Origin: Bradyrhizobium sp. MOS003
Lineage (GTDB): Bacteria > Pseudomonadota > Alphaproteobacteria > Rhizobiales > Xanthobacteraceae
Reading direction: 5' to 3'
NCBI RefSeq assembly: GCF_003020125.1
Contig: NZ_PYFW01000001.1
Location: 1,798,001-1,862,000, forward strand
Length of the DNA: 64,000 nucleotides
Below the pieces are notes generated by a model, which was given only the letters and a program-made list of their open reading frames with translations, was not told the origin of the DNA and did not search any database. This document shows, piece after piece, positions 29,079 to 39,108 of the stretch. Each line of letters begins with the position of its first letter. Positions within the stretch are counted from its first letter, which is position 1. Both the position numbers and the translations under genes were made by a program.

Positions 29079-30878
29079 TTGACCCAGAGAATCGAAGACT
29101 ATGCGCTGATCGGCGATTGTGAGACCGCGGCGCTGGTCGGGCGCGACGGCTCGATCGATTGGCTGTGCTGGCCCGCCTTCGATTCCGACGCCTGCTTTGC
29201 CGCCATCCTCGGCACCCACAAGAACGGGCGCTGGCTGATTGCCCCTGGCGAGGGCGTCACGAAGATTTCGCGCCGCTATCTCGGCAACACTCTCATCCTC
29301 GAAACACGCTTTGAAACTGAGAGCGGGACCGTCGCGCTGATCGACTTCATGCCGCCGCGCGGCAAGGCGTCCGACATCGTGCGGCTGGTCCGCGGCGTCA
29401 GCGGCACGGTGAAGATGCGGATGGAGCTCGTGATCCGCTTCGGCTTCGGCGTGGACATTCCCTGGGTGCGACGGATCGACCATTCGCTGCTGGCGGTGGC
29501 CGGCCAGGACATGACGGTGCTGCGGACGCCGGTGAAGACCCGCGGCGAGGACTTGACCACGGTCGCCGAGTTCGAGGTGAAGGCGGGCGAAACCGTGCCG
29601 TTCGTGCTGACCTACGGCCCCTCTCATCTCGATCCTCCTGAAGCGATCGACCCGGAGATCGCGCTCGAGGAGACCGAAAAATTCTGGACCGAATGGTGCA
29701 GCCGCTGCACCCACGATGGCGAGTATCAGGACCTGATGCTCCGCTCGCTGATCACGCTGAAAGCGCTGACCTTCGCCCCGACCGGCGGCATCGTCGCGGC
29801 GCCGACGACCTCGTTGCCGGAAAAACTCGGCGGGGCCAGGAACTGGGACTATCGCTTCTGCTGGCTGCGCGACGCGACCTTTACGCTGCTGGCGCTGATG
29901 AACTCGGGCTATACCGAGGAAGCCCTGGCCTGGCACAATTGGTTGCTGCGCGCGGCGGCCGGCGCGCCGGCGAACATGCAGATCATGTACGGCATCTGGG
30001 GCCAGCGACGATTGCTGGAATGGGAGGCCGGCTGGCTCGCCGGCTATGAAGGCGCCAAGCCGGTGCGCGTCGGCAATGCCGCGCATGCCCAGCTACAGCT
30101 CGACGTCTATGGCGAGCTGATCGACGCCTTCCACCAGTCCCGCATGGCCAAGCTCGAGCTCGAAAAAGAGACCTGGGCGCTGGAATGCGCCGTGCTCAAG
30201 CATCTGGCCGAAGTCTGGGATCGGCCCGACCACGGCATCTGGGAGCGGCGCGGCGAGCCGAAGCATTACGTGTTCTCCAAGGTGATGACCTGGGTCGCCT
30301 TCGACCGCGGCATCAAGAGCGCCGAGACCTTCGGCTTCAAGGCGCCGCTGCTGCACTGGCGCGCCCTGCGTGAGGCCATTCATCGCGACGTCTGCAACAA
30401 GGGATTTGACGCCGAGGAAAATGCCTTCGTGGAATCTTACGGCTCGAAGATGCTGGACGCCAGCGTGCTGCTGCTGCCGGCCGTCGGCTTCCTTCCGCCC
30501 GACGATCCGCGCATCCGCGGCACCATCGCCGCAGTCGAACAATACATGATGCGCGACGGCTTCGTGTTACGCCACGATCCGCGCGAAGTTTCCGAGGAGA
30601 CCCAACCGATCGAGGGCGCGTTCCTGGCCTGCAGTCTGTGGCTCGCCGACGCCCATGTGCTGGCCGGCCGTCTCGACAAGGCACAAGTGCTGCTCGATCG
30701 CGTGGTCGGCATCGCAAACGATGTCGGGCTCCTGGCCGAGGAATATGATTCGGTCGCGCGGCGCCAGACCGGCAATTTCCCGCAGGCGCTGACTCACATC
30801 GCGCTGATCAATACCGCGCATAATCTGTCGGCGGCGCGGCAGGAGTGCGACAAGCCGGCGGTGCAGCGGTCGAAGTAG
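29079..30878 (+). CDS. Glycoside hydrolase family 15 protein (trehalase- or glucoamylase-like)
   Basis: The 599-residue enzyme starts TQRIEDYALIGDCETAALV, the typical start of bacterial GH15 proteins. The (alpha/alpha)6 part holds NWDYRFCWLRDATFTL, GIWERRGEPKHYVFSKVM with a probable general-acid Glu, and LAEEYDSVARRQTGNFPQA with a probable general-base Glu. GH15 members hydrolyse alpha-glucan ends, and mycobacterial relatives act as trehalases. Its location beside trehalose and maltodextrin genes fits both. No signal peptide, so it is cytoplasmic. The start is an inferred TTG with a weak ribosome-binding site. Confidence 0.88.
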   Translation: MTQRIEDYALIGDCETAALVGRDGSIDWLCWPAFDSDACFAAILGTHKNGRWLIAPGEGVTKISRRYLGNTLILETRFETESGTVALIDFMPPRGKASDIVRLVRGVSGTVKMRMELVIRFGFGVDIPWVRRIDHSLLAVAGQDMTVLRTPVKTRGEDLTTVAEFEVKAGETVPFVLTYGPSHLDPPEAIDPEIALEETEKFWTEWCSRCTHDGEYQDLMLRSLITLKALTFAPTGGIVAAPTTSLPEKLGGARNWDYRFCWLRDATFTLLALMNSGYTEEALAWHNWLLRAAAGAPANMQIMYGIWGQRRLLEWEAGWLAGYEGAKPVRVGNAAHAQLQLDVYGELIDAFHQSRMAKLELEKETWALECAVLKHLAEVWDRPDHGIWERRGEPKHYVFSKVMTWVAFDRGIKSAETFGFKAPLLHWRALREAIHRDVCNKGFDAEENAFVESYGSKMLDASVLLLPAVGFLPPDDPRIRGTIAAVEQYMMRDGFVLRHDPREVSEETQPIEGAFLACSLWLADAHVLAGRLDKAQVLLDRVVGIANDVGLLAEEYDSVARRQTGNFPQALTHIALINTAHNLSAARQECDKPAVQRSK

Positions 30879-30895
30879 GGACGGCCGCTCAGGTC

Positions 30896-31573
30896 CTAGA
30901 CCCCGAGCCATTCCAGGCCGCCGGGGAGCTCGCCAACGGCAAAATCGACCTGCAAAACGCGGCGATGCATCGGCGTGGCCGCTGCATCCGAAGCATGGAG
31001 AATGGTCGTCGCGTAGAGCCAGATGTCGCCAGCGTCAGCCAGGCACGCAATCGTGCCGCAACGCCTGACGACGTCCCGTACGTCATTTTCGCGAATCCGT
31101 CCCAGTTTGTGGGAGCCCCGAGCGATCAGGAGCGGCGCGTTGCTTGCCGGGACCGGATCGATATGAACCCTCAGGGTCGCCATGCCCGACAACAATGCAA
31201 AGGGCGGCTCAACATGCAGCATGCCGCACTTGACACTCCAGGTCTCAAAACCATCGATGGAGACACGCTCCTTTACGGCGATGGTCCGATCCTGATGCCA
31301 GCCGAGAGCCCAGTTTGTTGCGGCCGTCTTGTCGAACAGGATGGCTCTGACGGGGCGACAGCCGTGGCCGAGCACTGACGCGGCGCAGCGACCAACATGC
31401 CCACTTGAAACGAGGAACGGCGCGAGACCTTCGACACCTCTCAGCCTGAGTCCGGCCTGATCGGGCGGCAAATGGGACAAGGTTGCTTCAAGCTGATGGA
31501 GCTGATTGGACGTCAGCGCCTGCCGGAACAGCTGCGCACCGTCATCCTGAAAGGTCGGGTGTTCAGTCGTCAT
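30896..31573 (-). CDS. Phytanoyl-CoA dioxygenase family protein
   Basis: The 225-residue protein has the PhyH-type 2-oxoglutarate/iron dioxygenase arrangement. WHQDRT gives the His-x-Asp iron ligands, ILHASDAA the distal His and HRRVLQVDF a candidate 2-oxoglutarate-binding Arg. The substrate cannot be read from sequence; bacterial members hydroxylate varied small molecules. It lies 28 bases after the HAD phosphatase on the same strand and may be the tail of the sugar-phosphate operon, without an obvious pathway link. The ATG at 31573 has no clear Shine-Dalgarno sequence. Convergent with the GH15 gene, 17 bases apart. Confidence 0.75.
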   Translation of the reverse strand: MTTEHPTFQDDGAQLFRQALTSNQLHQLEATLSHLPPDQAGLRLRGVEGLAPFLVSSGHVGRCAASVLGHGCRPVRAILFDKTAATNWALGWHQDRTIAVKERVSIDGFETWSVKCGMLHVEPPFALLSGMATLRVHIDPVPASNAPLLIARGSHKLGRIRENDVRDVVRRCGTIACLADAGDIWLYATTILHASDAAATPMHRRVLQVDFAVGELPGGLEWLGV

Positions 31574-31601
31574 TTCGTGCACCGATTGAGGGCTGATCGC
31601 C

Positions 31602-32414
31602 CTAGCCCGCCCCATTCCGCTTCAGGATCATCTCCATCGCCTCGGCAAAACCGTCCTGCTCGTTGCTGGCCGTGACGTGTGTGGCCTGGTCCTTGACGCT
31701 GTCGGTGGCATTGCCCATGGCGATCGAGACGCCGCTGACGGCGAACATCGCGAGGTCGTTCTGCATGTCGCCGATGGTGGCGACCGCGTCGGTGGTAATC
31801 CCCAGGCGCTTGGCCATCGCCTGGACGAAGGTGCCCTTGTTGAAGCCTGGCGGGGTGATGTCGAGATAATAGGTCTGCGAGCGCACCGCGGTGGCCTCAC
31901 TTCCGAGCGCCTGCTGCATCGCCTTCTCGCAAGCCTCCAGGCCTGCCGCATCGGCGCTGGCGCCGACGATCTTGCAGGCGCTCGACAGGTAAGGAGAAAA
32001 GTCCGTCACGATGGTGGGGTCGGAGCGGATCGTGTGCTGCTCATGCGCGACGTATTTGCCGCTGGGGTTGTCGATCAGCCATTTGTCGTAGGTGAACAGC
32101 CAGATGTCCGCGCCGAACTCGCGCAGGATCTGCAAGGCGCGCTCGGCGGCAGTTGCGGGGATCAGGTGCTGTTCGACCGGGTTCATCTCGGGATCGACGA
32201 TCGAGGAACCGTTGAACGGGCCGACCGGCAGCCACAGCGCCAACGGCTCGATCAGGAAGCGCATGCCGATCGCGGGACGGCTGGAGGTGATGGTGAAGCC
32301 GATACCGGCTTGGTGCAGCCGCTGCACTGCAGACCTCGCGCGATCCGTCAGCGTCTTGTCCTTGGTCAGCAGCGTGCCGTCGACGTCGGACACCACGAGG
32401 GAGATTTGCGTCAT
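31602..32414 (-). CDS. Cof-type HAD family phosphatase
   Basis: The 270-residue HAD hydrolase has motif I VSDVDGTLL with the nucleophile Asp, motif II TSSRP, a Lys in the cap/core junction FNKGTFVQA and motif IV GDMQNDLAMF. The type IIB cap between motifs places it among Cof-like sugar-phosphate phosphatases. The substrate is unknown, but an operon of hexose-phosphate enzymes suggests a sugar phosphate. Gap to gntK upstream is 25 bases. Confidence 0.85.
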   Translation of the reverse strand: MTQISLVVSDVDGTLLTKDKTLTDRARSAVQRLHQAGIGFTITSSRPAIGMRFLIEPLALWLPVGPFNGSSIVDPEMNPVEQHLIPATAAERALQILREFGADIWLFTYDKWLIDNPSGKYVAHEQHTIRSDPTIVTDFSPYLSSACKIVGASADAAGLEACEKAMQQALGSEATAVRSQTYYLDITPPGFNKGTFVQAMAKRLGITTDAVATIGDMQNDLAMFAVSGVSIAMGNATDSVKDQATHVTASNEQDGFAEAMEMILKRNGAG

Positions 32415-32439
32415 GATAGAGCCTTCAGCTTTCCAGGTC

Positions 32440-32970
32440 TCAGCGCTTCGTCCCGCTTGAATTCAATTGCCGCACCACGCCGTCCACGATCGCTTCGACG
32501 GTTTCGTCGATCGAGACGGTGATGACGTGCTCGCCCGCTTCCGGCGGTTCCAGCGTGTCGAACTGGCTCGTCAGCAGCCCGGGCGGCATGAAATGGCCTT
32601 TACGCTGCGCGAGCCGCTCGGCGATCAGCTCCTTGGTGCCCTTCAGGAACACGAAGCGGACGTCGTCGCGCCCTCGCAGCAAGACGTCGCGATAGGTGTG
32701 CTTCAACGCCGAGCAGGCGATGATGACATGCCCGCCCTTGTCGCAGACCCGCGCGATCTCGTCGGCGATGGCGTTGAGCCAGGGCCAGCGGTCTTCGTCG
32801 GTGAGGGGATGGCCGGCCCGCATCTTCTCGACATTGCTGGGGGGATGGAAGCTGTCGCCGTCCTCGAAACGCCAGCCGAGCCGCTCGCCGAGTGCTTCCG
32901 CAACCGTGCTCTTACCCGAACCCGACACGCCCATCACGATCAATGCACAAGGTGCTTCAACGCGGCCCAC
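32440..32970 (-). CDS. gntK: Gluconokinase
   Basis: The 176-residue kinase phosphorylates gluconate to 6-phosphogluconate, feeding the pathway handled by the neighbouring gnd. It has Walker A GVSGSGKST near the N-terminus, DGDSFHPPSNVEKM, the lid CSALKHTYRDVLL and GHFMPPGLLTSQF, all typical of GntK. I chose the GTG at 32970 because GGAGGG lies 6 bases upstream and the N-terminus then begins directly before the first strand. It overlaps the end of pgl by 14 bases in another frame, indicating coupling. Confidence 0.92.
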   Translation of the reverse strand: MGRVEAPCALIVMGVSGSGKSTVAEALGERLGWRFEDGDSFHPPSNVEKMRAGHPLTDEDRWPWLNAIADEIARVCDKGGHVIIACSALKHTYRDVLLRGRDDVRFVFLKGTKELIAERLAQRKGHFMPPGLLTSQFDTLEPPEAGEHVITVSIDETVEAIVDGVVRQLNSSGTKR

Positions 32971-33706
32971 GAATTCCCTCCGGAAGCGCGGCCTGGTCGA
33001 CCAGCCAGACGGTCTCACCATTCGAGCGCGCGCGTAATGCCGGCAGAGTCTCGCCATTGAGGAGGCGCGTCAAGATCGGCTGCTTGTCGTGCCCGGCAAT
33101 CTCGAACAGCATTTCGCGGCAGGAGGCGAGAGCGGGCAGGGTGAGCGAGACCCGCGGCACGAAAGGCGCGACATTGGCCTTGGGCACGCCCACGACCCAG
33201 CGTTCGGTCTCCTCGATTGCGGGGAAGCCCGGGAAGAGCGAGGCGGTGTGGCCGTCCGGGCCTGCGCCCATCAGAACCACGTCGAACAGAGGCTTGGCCG
33301 GATCCAGGCTTTCAGCACCGTAGAAGGCTTGCAGCTCGCGTGCGTAGGCTTCCGCGCTTCGGTCCGGATTGTCAGCAATGGTCGGGATCGGGTGGATATG
33401 GCCGGCGGGCGCATTGCCATCGAGAAATGTCGCGCGCGCGGCCGCCATGTTGTTGAGGGGATCACTCTCGGGCACGAATCGCTCGTCGCCGATGAACCAG
33501 TGCACGCGGTCCCACGGGATCTTGCCGCGCCAGGAATCGCTGCCGAGAAGTTGATAAAGTTTCCTCGGGCTCGACCCGCCGGTGAGGCAGATGGCGATCC
33601 GTCCGGGATTGGCCGATATCCGCGTCGTCACGCGCTCGGCTGCGGTCTGCGCCAGCGCCTCGGAATCGGCCGCGACGATCAGCTTCGGCAGGCCCGCCGT
33701 TGCCAT
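32957..33706 (-). CDS. pgl: 6-phosphogluconolactonase
   Basis: The 249-residue protein hydrolyses 6-phosphogluconolactone, the product of Zwf. Motifs are LTGGSSPRKLYQLL, VHWFIGDERFVPESDPLNN and LMGAGPDGHTASLFPG, all characteristic of the SOL/DevB-type lactonase. The ATG at 33706 overlaps the zwf stop by one base (TGATG), so zwf and pgl are tightly coupled. A GTG one codon earlier is an alternative start. Confidence 0.94.
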   Translation of the reverse strand: MATAGLPKLIVAADSEALAQTAAERVTTRISANPGRIAICLTGGSSPRKLYQLLGSDSWRGKIPWDRVHWFIGDERFVPESDPLNNMAAARATFLDGNAPAGHIHPIPTIADNPDRSAEAYARELQAFYGAESLDPAKPLFDVVLMGAGPDGHTASLFPGFPAIEETERWVVGVPKANVAPFVPRVSLTLPALASCREMLFEIAGHDKQPILTRLLNGETLPALRARSNGETVWLVDQAALPEGIRGPR

Positions 33707-35217
33707 CACGAAAATTTCCGCCAGCTTCGGCCCTCGCGCCGCAGCAACTCATCGGCGCAGGCCGGGCCGTCGCTGCCGGCTTCATAGGTCTCGATGCCGT
33801 TGGTGCCCGCCTTCTTCCAGGCGTCCAGGAACGGCTGCACCGCCTGCCATCCCGCCTCGACGCCGTCGGCGCGCTGGAACAGGATGTTGTCGCCGATCAT
33901 GCAGTCGTAGATCAGCGTCTCGTAGCCCGTGCTGGGGTCCGCTCGGAAAAAATCGCCGTAACGGAACTTCATCTCGACGCCGTCGATGGTGATGCTCGGT
34001 CCCGGAATCTTGGCGTTGAACTGCAGCTCGATGGTCTCGGTCGGCGCGATGCCGATGGTGAGGAAATTCTGTGACAGGCGGTCGACATCCGTGCCCGAGA
34101 ACATCGACAGCGGCGCCTGCTTGAATTTGATCGCGACCTCGGTGCGCTTGTGGCCGAGCGCCTTGCCGGTGCGCAGATAAAACGGCACGCCCGCCCAGCG
34201 CCAATTGTCGATCAGGAGCTTGAGCGCGACATAGGTCTCGGTGGTGCTGTCGGGCTTGACGTCCTCAGTCTTGCGATAGTCCGGAATCTCGTCGTCGCCG
34301 ATCTGCCCCGCGAGATATTGCCCGCGCACCGAACGCCGCAGCGCTTCCTCTTCGGTGGGCTGCTGGATCGCCGAGAGCACGTCGGCTTTTTCGGAACGCA
34401 CGGAATGGGCGTCGAATCGGGTCGGCGGCTCCATTGCGACCAGCGACATCAGCTGAAACAGATGGTTCGGCACCATGTCGCGCAGCGCGCCGGTCGCGTC
34501 GTAGAAGCCGCCGCGATGACCGACGCCGAGCTTTTCCTCGACGGTGATCTGGATGTGGTCGATATGGTTGCGATTCCAGATCGGCTCGAACATGCCGTTG
34601 GCGAAGCGCAGCACCAGGATGTTCTGCACCGTCTCCTTGCCGAGATAATGGTCTATCCGGTAGATCTGGTGCTCGTCCATGATCTTCAGCAGCTCGGCGT
34701 TCAGCGCGCGCGCCGAGGCGAGGTCGGTGCCGAACGGCTTTTCGATCACGAGCCTGCGCCAGGCGCCGTTTTCCTTCATCATGCCGGTGCGGCCGAGTTC
34801 GCGCGCGGTCGGCGCGAACGCGGCGGGTGGGGTTGCGAGATAGAACAGGCGATTGCCGCCGGTACCTTGCGCGCATTCCAGCGAATCCAGATGTTCGCGC
34901 AAGCGATCGAACGACGGCGGGTCCTTCGGATCAGCCTCGACGAAGGTGACGCATTGCAGCAGTTGCTTGGCGATGTCATCGTCCACGGGACGCGTCGCGA
35001 ACTGCCGCAAACCCTTCATCAGGCTCTGGCGCAACTCGTTATCCGACTGGCCCTTGCGGGCGACGCCGACGACGCAGAACTTTTCCGGCAAGAGGTTCTC
35101 GGCGGCGAGATTGTACAGCGACGGCATCACCAGGCGATGGGTGAGGTCGCCGGTCACGCCAAAGATGACGAAGGCGCAATTTTCGGGCTTGCGCTTGGCT
35201 TGCGGGTCTTTTGTCAC
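33706..35217 (-). CDS. zwf: Glucose-6-phosphate 1-dehydrogenase
   Basis: The 503-residue enzyme oxidises glucose-6-phosphate to the lactone and makes NADPH. It shows the dinucleotide motif FGVTGDLTHR, the substrate-site motif RIDHYLGKETVQN and the C-terminal FRYGDFF region. Full length. The start codon is GTG 35217 with GAAGG upstream. It follows gnd by 29 bases and precedes pgl. edd and eda are not in this window, so the Entner-Doudoroff branch must be encoded elsewhere if present. Confidence 0.96.
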   Translation of the reverse strand: MTKDPQAKRKPENCAFVIFGVTGDLTHRLVMPSLYNLAAENLLPEKFCVVGVARKGQSDNELRQSLMKGLRQFATRPVDDDIAKQLLQCVTFVEADPKDPPSFDRLREHLDSLECAQGTGGNRLFYLATPPAAFAPTARELGRTGMMKENGAWRRLVIEKPFGTDLASARALNAELLKIMDEHQIYRIDHYLGKETVQNILVLRFANGMFEPIWNRNHIDHIQITVEEKLGVGHRGGFYDATGALRDMVPNHLFQLMSLVAMEPPTRFDAHSVRSEKADVLSAIQQPTEEEALRRSVRGQYLAGQIGDDEIPDYRKTEDVKPDSTTETYVALKLLIDNWRWAGVPFYLRTGKALGHKRTEVAIKFKQAPLSMFSGTDVDRLSQNFLTIGIAPTETIELQFNAKIPGPSITIDGVEMKFRYGDFFRADPSTGYETLIYDCMIGDNILFQRADGVEAGWQAVQPFLDAWKKAGTNGIETYEAGSDGPACADELLRREGRSWRKFS

Positions 35218-35246
35218 GAATTGTCGGCCTTCGCTTTTGTTACTGA

Positions 35247-36245
35247 CTACTTTGGCTTCGGCGCGCCCGGCTGCTTCGGCTCCCTGTGGCCGCCAAACCC
35301 CGCGCGCATCGCGGAGAGAATTTTTTCGGCGAAGGTGTGTTCCCGGCGGGAACGGAAACGTGTGTAGAGCGCCGCTGTTAGAACTTCGGCCGGCACGGCC
35401 TCGTCGATCGCGGCGTTGACGGTCCAGCGTCCCTCGCCGGAATCTTCCACGAAGCCGGAATATTCCGTGAGCTGGGGGCTGTCGGCGAGTGCGGTCGAAG
35501 TGAGGTCGAGCAGCCAGGACGGAATCACGGAGCCGCGCCGCCAGACTTCGGCGATGTCGGCGAGATCGAAATCGTAGCGGTGGTCCGCCGGCAAGGCCTC
35601 GATGTTGGCATTCTTGAGAATATCGAACCCCTCGGCATAAGCCTGCATCAGGCCGTATTCGATGCCGTTATGGATCATCTTCACGAAATGCCCGGCACCG
35701 ACCGGGCCGGCATGGATGTAGCCCTGCTCGATGCGGGGATCGCGGCCCTCGCGGCCTTCGGTGCGCGGAATGTCGCCGGCGCCGGGCGCGAGCGCGGCGA
35801 AGATCGGATCGAGCCGGTCGACCACCTGCTTCTCGCCGCCGATCATCATGCAATAGCCGCGGTCGAGACCCCAGACGCCCCCGGACGTGCCGACGTCGAC
35901 ATAGTGGATGCCGCGTTCTTTCAGCGCCTTGCCGCGGCGGACATCGTCCTGCCAGAAGGTGTTGCCACCGTCGATGATGACGTCGCCGTTCTGCATCACG
36001 CCCGCGATCGTGTTGATCGTGGTCTCGGTGATGTGCCCCGCGGGCAGCATCACCCAGGCCGTGCGCGGCCGCTCGAGCTTCGAGATGAAGTCTTCCAGCG
36101 TCGCCGAGCCGACCGCGCCGTCTGCGGCGAGGCCAGCTACAGCCTTGGCGTCCTTGTCGTAGACCACGGTCGAATGTCCGTGGCGCATCAGGCGGCGAAC
36201 GATGTTGCCGCCCATTCGGCCGAGGCCGATCATGCCGAGTTGCAT
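35247..36245 (-). CDS. gnd: 6-phosphogluconate dehydrogenase, decarboxylating, short form
   Basis: The 332-residue enzyme belongs to the shorter class of 6-phosphogluconate dehydrogenases, against about 470 residues for the Escherichia coli type. It has [15 protein letters not shown] (NAD(P) site), [27 protein letters not shown] and [17 protein letters not shown] with the catalytic Lys. It makes ribulose-5-phosphate from 6-phosphogluconate. The short form often prefers NAD, but I cannot assign the cofactor from sequence. ATG 36245 is chosen over a TTG two codons earlier. Confidence 0.92.
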   Translation of the reverse strand: MQLGMIGLGRMGGNIVRRLMRHGHSTVVYDKDAKAVAGLAADGAVGSATLEDFISKLERPRTAWVMLPAGHITETTINTIAGVMQNGDVIIDGGNTFWQDDVRRGKALKERGIHYVDVGTSGGVWGLDRGYCMMIGGEKQVVDRLDPIFAALAPGAGDIPRTEGREGRDPRIEQGYIHAGPVGAGHFVKMIHNGIEYGLMQAYAEGFDILKNANIEALPADHRYDFDLADIAEVWRRGSVIPSWLLDLTSTALADSPQLTEYSGFVEDSGEGRWTVNAAIDEAVPAEVLTAALYTRFRSRREHTFAEKILSAMRAGFGGHREPKQPGAPKPK

Positions 36246-36258
36246 CTGCAATATTCCC

Positions 36259-39108
36259 TTAGTTCAGCGCGTCGTTGAGCGCCGCATTGAGTGCCGCGAG
36301 ACCCTTTTTGAGGCCGCCCTTGAGGTGCACGCGCAGCGCGCGCCGGCCCCGCTCCGTGAGCACGTCGAAATCGCCGCGTGCCTGCGCCGCCTTGATCACG
36401 CCGAAGCTGGCCTTCTGGCCCGGCACCGCGAGGTCCTGGCCATCGTCGGCGGTGATCTGCAGGAACACGCCGCTGTCGGGTCCGCCCTTGTAGGCCTGGC
36501 CCGTAGAGTGCAGGAAGCGTGGGCCGAACTCGGCGCAGGTCGCGACCTGGCGCTTTTCGCGCACCTCCAGCCGCATGGCTTGAAGCGCGTCGATGGTCGC
36601 TTTGTCCCGCGCGATATAACCGAGCAGGGCGACATAGTCGCCGTGGTTGGAGCGCGACAGATGCGCCTTCAGCCACGAGGTGAGGTCGCCATTGGCGCCG
36701 GCGGCGCGCAGCGCGGTCGCGTTGGCCTCGTCGGTGTAGAGATCGGCCTCATCGGTGCTGACCACCGGCTGCTCTTCCGGCAAGGTGCCGGTCTTCTCGA
36801 ACGACGCCGTGAGCTCGCGGGTCTTGATCTTGGCAGCCTCCACGTCCGGCTGGTCGAACGGGTTGATGCCGAGGATGGAGCCCGCCACCGCCGTCGCCAT
36901 CTCGAAGCGGAAGAACTCCTGGCCGAGATGGTCGATCGACTTCATCACGATGCGCACCACGGGGTGGCCGGCCGCTTCGACTGCGGCGAGCTGGGAATCA
37001 TGGGCGGCGTCGGCTTCGCCTTCGACGCGGATGTCGATGAAGAACCGGTCGTTGCCGTAAACCGAGGGATCGCCCAGCGGCTCGCCCTCGATCGGGATCA
37101 GGCCCTTGCCTTCTTTGCCGGTCGATTCCGCGATGAGCTGTTCGGCCCAGGCGCCGAAATCGGCGATCTTTTTCGACGACAGGATCGTCACCTTGTCGCG
37201 GCCTTCGAGGCCGGCGAGACCGATGGCGAGGCCGAGCTGCACGCCCGGGTTCTCACTCGGCGGCACGTCCGGTCCGCAGGAGCGCGCCATCGAGAGCGCA
37301 TGCTTGACGAAGGTCTTGACGTCGATGCCAGCGGTCGCCGCCGGCACGAGACCGAATGGCGACAGCACGGAATAGCGTCCGCCGATCGAGGGCTCGCCGT
37401 GGAAGATGCGGGCATAGTTCAGTTTCCTGGCGGCCTTTTCCAGCGATGAGCCGGGATCGGTCACCGCGATGAAGCGGAAGCCGGTCTTCGCCTTCGGGCC
37501 GAGCGCTTGCGCAACGCGCTCATGGAAATAGTCCTTCATCGCGTTCGGCTCGGTGGTGCCGCCGGACTTGCTGGAGACGATGAACACGGTGTTGGCGATG
37601 TCGATCTTCGCCTCCATCGCCCGCACCTGCGCCGGGTCTGTGGAGTCGAGCACATGCAGCTTCGGAAAGCCGGGCTTCTTCCCAAACGTCTCGGCCAGTA
37701 CCTCCGGCCCGAGGCTCGATCCGCCCATGCCGAGCACGACGGCGTCGGAGAATTTCTGGCCCTTCACGCGCCCAGCATAGTCCTCATAGTCGGCGACGTT
37801 GGCCTTGGCGGCGCTGTCGAGCCAGCCGAGCCATTTGTCCTCGTCCGCGCCGGTCCAGACCGATTTGTCGCGCTGCCACAGCCTGCGGATCTTGGCGGAG
37901 GCACGCCATTCCTCGGTGCTCTTGGCGACCGCCTTGCCGAGCCCGTCGCCGAGCGAAAGTTGCTGGCGGTCGATCGCGGCGCCGAGCACGGTCACCCGCT
38001 TATGCGCGACCGCGCCGTAGAGCTTGTCGGCGGCGTCGGCGAATTGCTTGACGCCGTCCTTGACCAGCTCTTCGGTGATGGCGTCGAGCGAGACGCCGGA
38101 GCGCTCCAGCTCTTCCAGCACGCGGTAGGCGTACTCGACGTTCTCCTCCAGGCTGTCGCGCGGCTTGCCGTGGTCGCGGAACGCATCCAGCGTAGCCGGC
38201 GGCACGGTGTTGATGGTGTCGGGGCCGATCAATTCTTCGACATAGAGGACGTCGCGGTAATCCTTGTTCTTGGTGCCGGTCGAGGCCCACAGCATCCGCT
38301 GCGGCTTGGCGCCCTTGGCGGCGAGCTTGTCCCAGCGGGCACCCGAGAACAGGCGCTTGTAATCCTGGTAGGCGACCTTGGCGTTGGCGATCGCGACCTT
38401 GCCCTTGAGCGCGGCCAGCCGCTCCTTCTCGGATGGGTCGTTGGCGCGGGCGATCTTGTCGTCGAGCTGTTTGTCGACCACGGAGTCGATGCGGCTGACG
38501 AAGAAGCTGGCCACGCTCGCCACATGCGAGGGGTCGCCGCCGCCGGCGACGTATTTTTCGAGCCCGGCGATGTAGGCTTCGGCCACCTGGAGGTAGACCG
38601 CCTTGGAGAACAGCAATGTGATGTTGATGCTGATGCCGTCGCCGATCAGCTCTTCGATCGCCGGCAGACCCTCGGGCGTCGCCGGCACCTTCACCATCAG
38701 GTTCTTGCGAGCGACGCTCTTCCAAAGCCGCCGCGCCTCGGTGACGGTGCCGGGCGTGTCGAGCGCGAGGTAAGGCGAGACCTCCAGGCTGACATAACCG
38801 TCGCCGCCCTTGAGGCGGTCATAGACCGGGCGCAGCACGTCGGCCGCGTTCTGGATGTCCTCGACCGCGACGGCCTCGAACAAATCGGCCACGGTCCGGT
38901 CGCCGCGCTTCAGCGCCTTGCCGATCGGGGCGTCATATTCGTCCGAGCTGCCGATCGCCTTCTCGAAGATCGAGGGGTTGGAGGTGACGCCCTTGACGCC
39001 GTCGGTCTCGATCAGCCGCTTCAGGTCGCCCTTGGCGATGAAGCCACGAGCCAGGAAGTCCAGCCAGACGGCTTGTCCGTGCTTTTCCAGTTCTTTGACG
39101 GGATTCAT
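36259..39108 (-). CDS. tal-pgi: Bifunctional transaldolase / glucose-6-phosphate isomerase
   Basis: The 949-residue fusion has an N-terminal transaldolase (about 1-370) with [13 protein letters not shown] and [16 protein letters not shown], whose first Lys forms the Schiff base. The C-terminal glucose-6-phosphate isomerase (about 390-949) has [11 protein letters not shown] and [13 protein letters not shown] for phosphate binding. It joins non-oxidative pentose phosphate chemistry with the isomerase step on one polypeptide. It is the first gene of the leftward sugar-phosphate operon; gnd follows after 13 bases. I see no frameshift or stop between the halves. Confidence 0.94.
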   Translation of the reverse strand: MNPVKELEKHGQAVWLDFLARGFIAKGDLKRLIETDGVKGVTSNPSIFEKAIGSSDEYDAPIGKALKRGDRTVADLFEAVAVEDIQNAADVLRPVYDRLKGGDGYVSLEVSPYLALDTPGTVTEARRLWKSVARKNLMVKVPATPEGLPAIEELIGDGISINITLLFSKAVYLQVAEAYIAGLEKYVAGGGDPSHVASVASFFVSRIDSVVDKQLDDKIARANDPSEKERLAALKGKVAIANAKVAYQDYKRLFSGARWDKLAAKGAKPQRMLWASTGTKNKDYRDVLYVEELIGPDTINTVPPATLDAFRDHGKPRDSLEENVEYAYRVLEELERSGVSLDAITEELVKDGVKQFADAADKLYGAVAHKRVTVLGAAIDRQQLSLGDGLGKAVAKSTEEWRASAKIRRLWQRDKSVWTGADEDKWLGWLDSAAKANVADYEDYAGRVKGQKFSDAVVLGMGGSSLGPEVLAETFGKKPGFPKLHVLDSTDPAQVRAMEAKIDIANTVFIVSSKSGGTTEPNAMKDYFHERVAQALGPKAKTGFRFIAVTDPGSSLEKAARKLNYARIFHGEPSIGGRYSVLSPFGLVPAATAGIDVKTFVKHALSMARSCGPDVPPSENPGVQLGLAIGLAGLEGRDKVTILSSKKIADFGAWAEQLIAESTGKEGKGLIPIEGEPLGDPSVYGNDRFFIDIRVEGEADAAHDSQLAAVEAAGHPVVRIVMKSIDHLGQEFFRFEMATAVAGSILGINPFDQPDVEAAKIKTRELTASFEKTGTLPEEQPVVSTDEADLYTDEANATALRAAGANGDLTSWLKAHLSRSNHGDYVALLGYIARDKATIDALQAMRLEVREKRQVATCAEFGPRFLHSTGQAYKGGPDSGVFLQITADDGQDLAVPGQKASFGVIKAAQARGDFDVLTERGRRALRVHLKGGLKKGLAALNAALNDALN

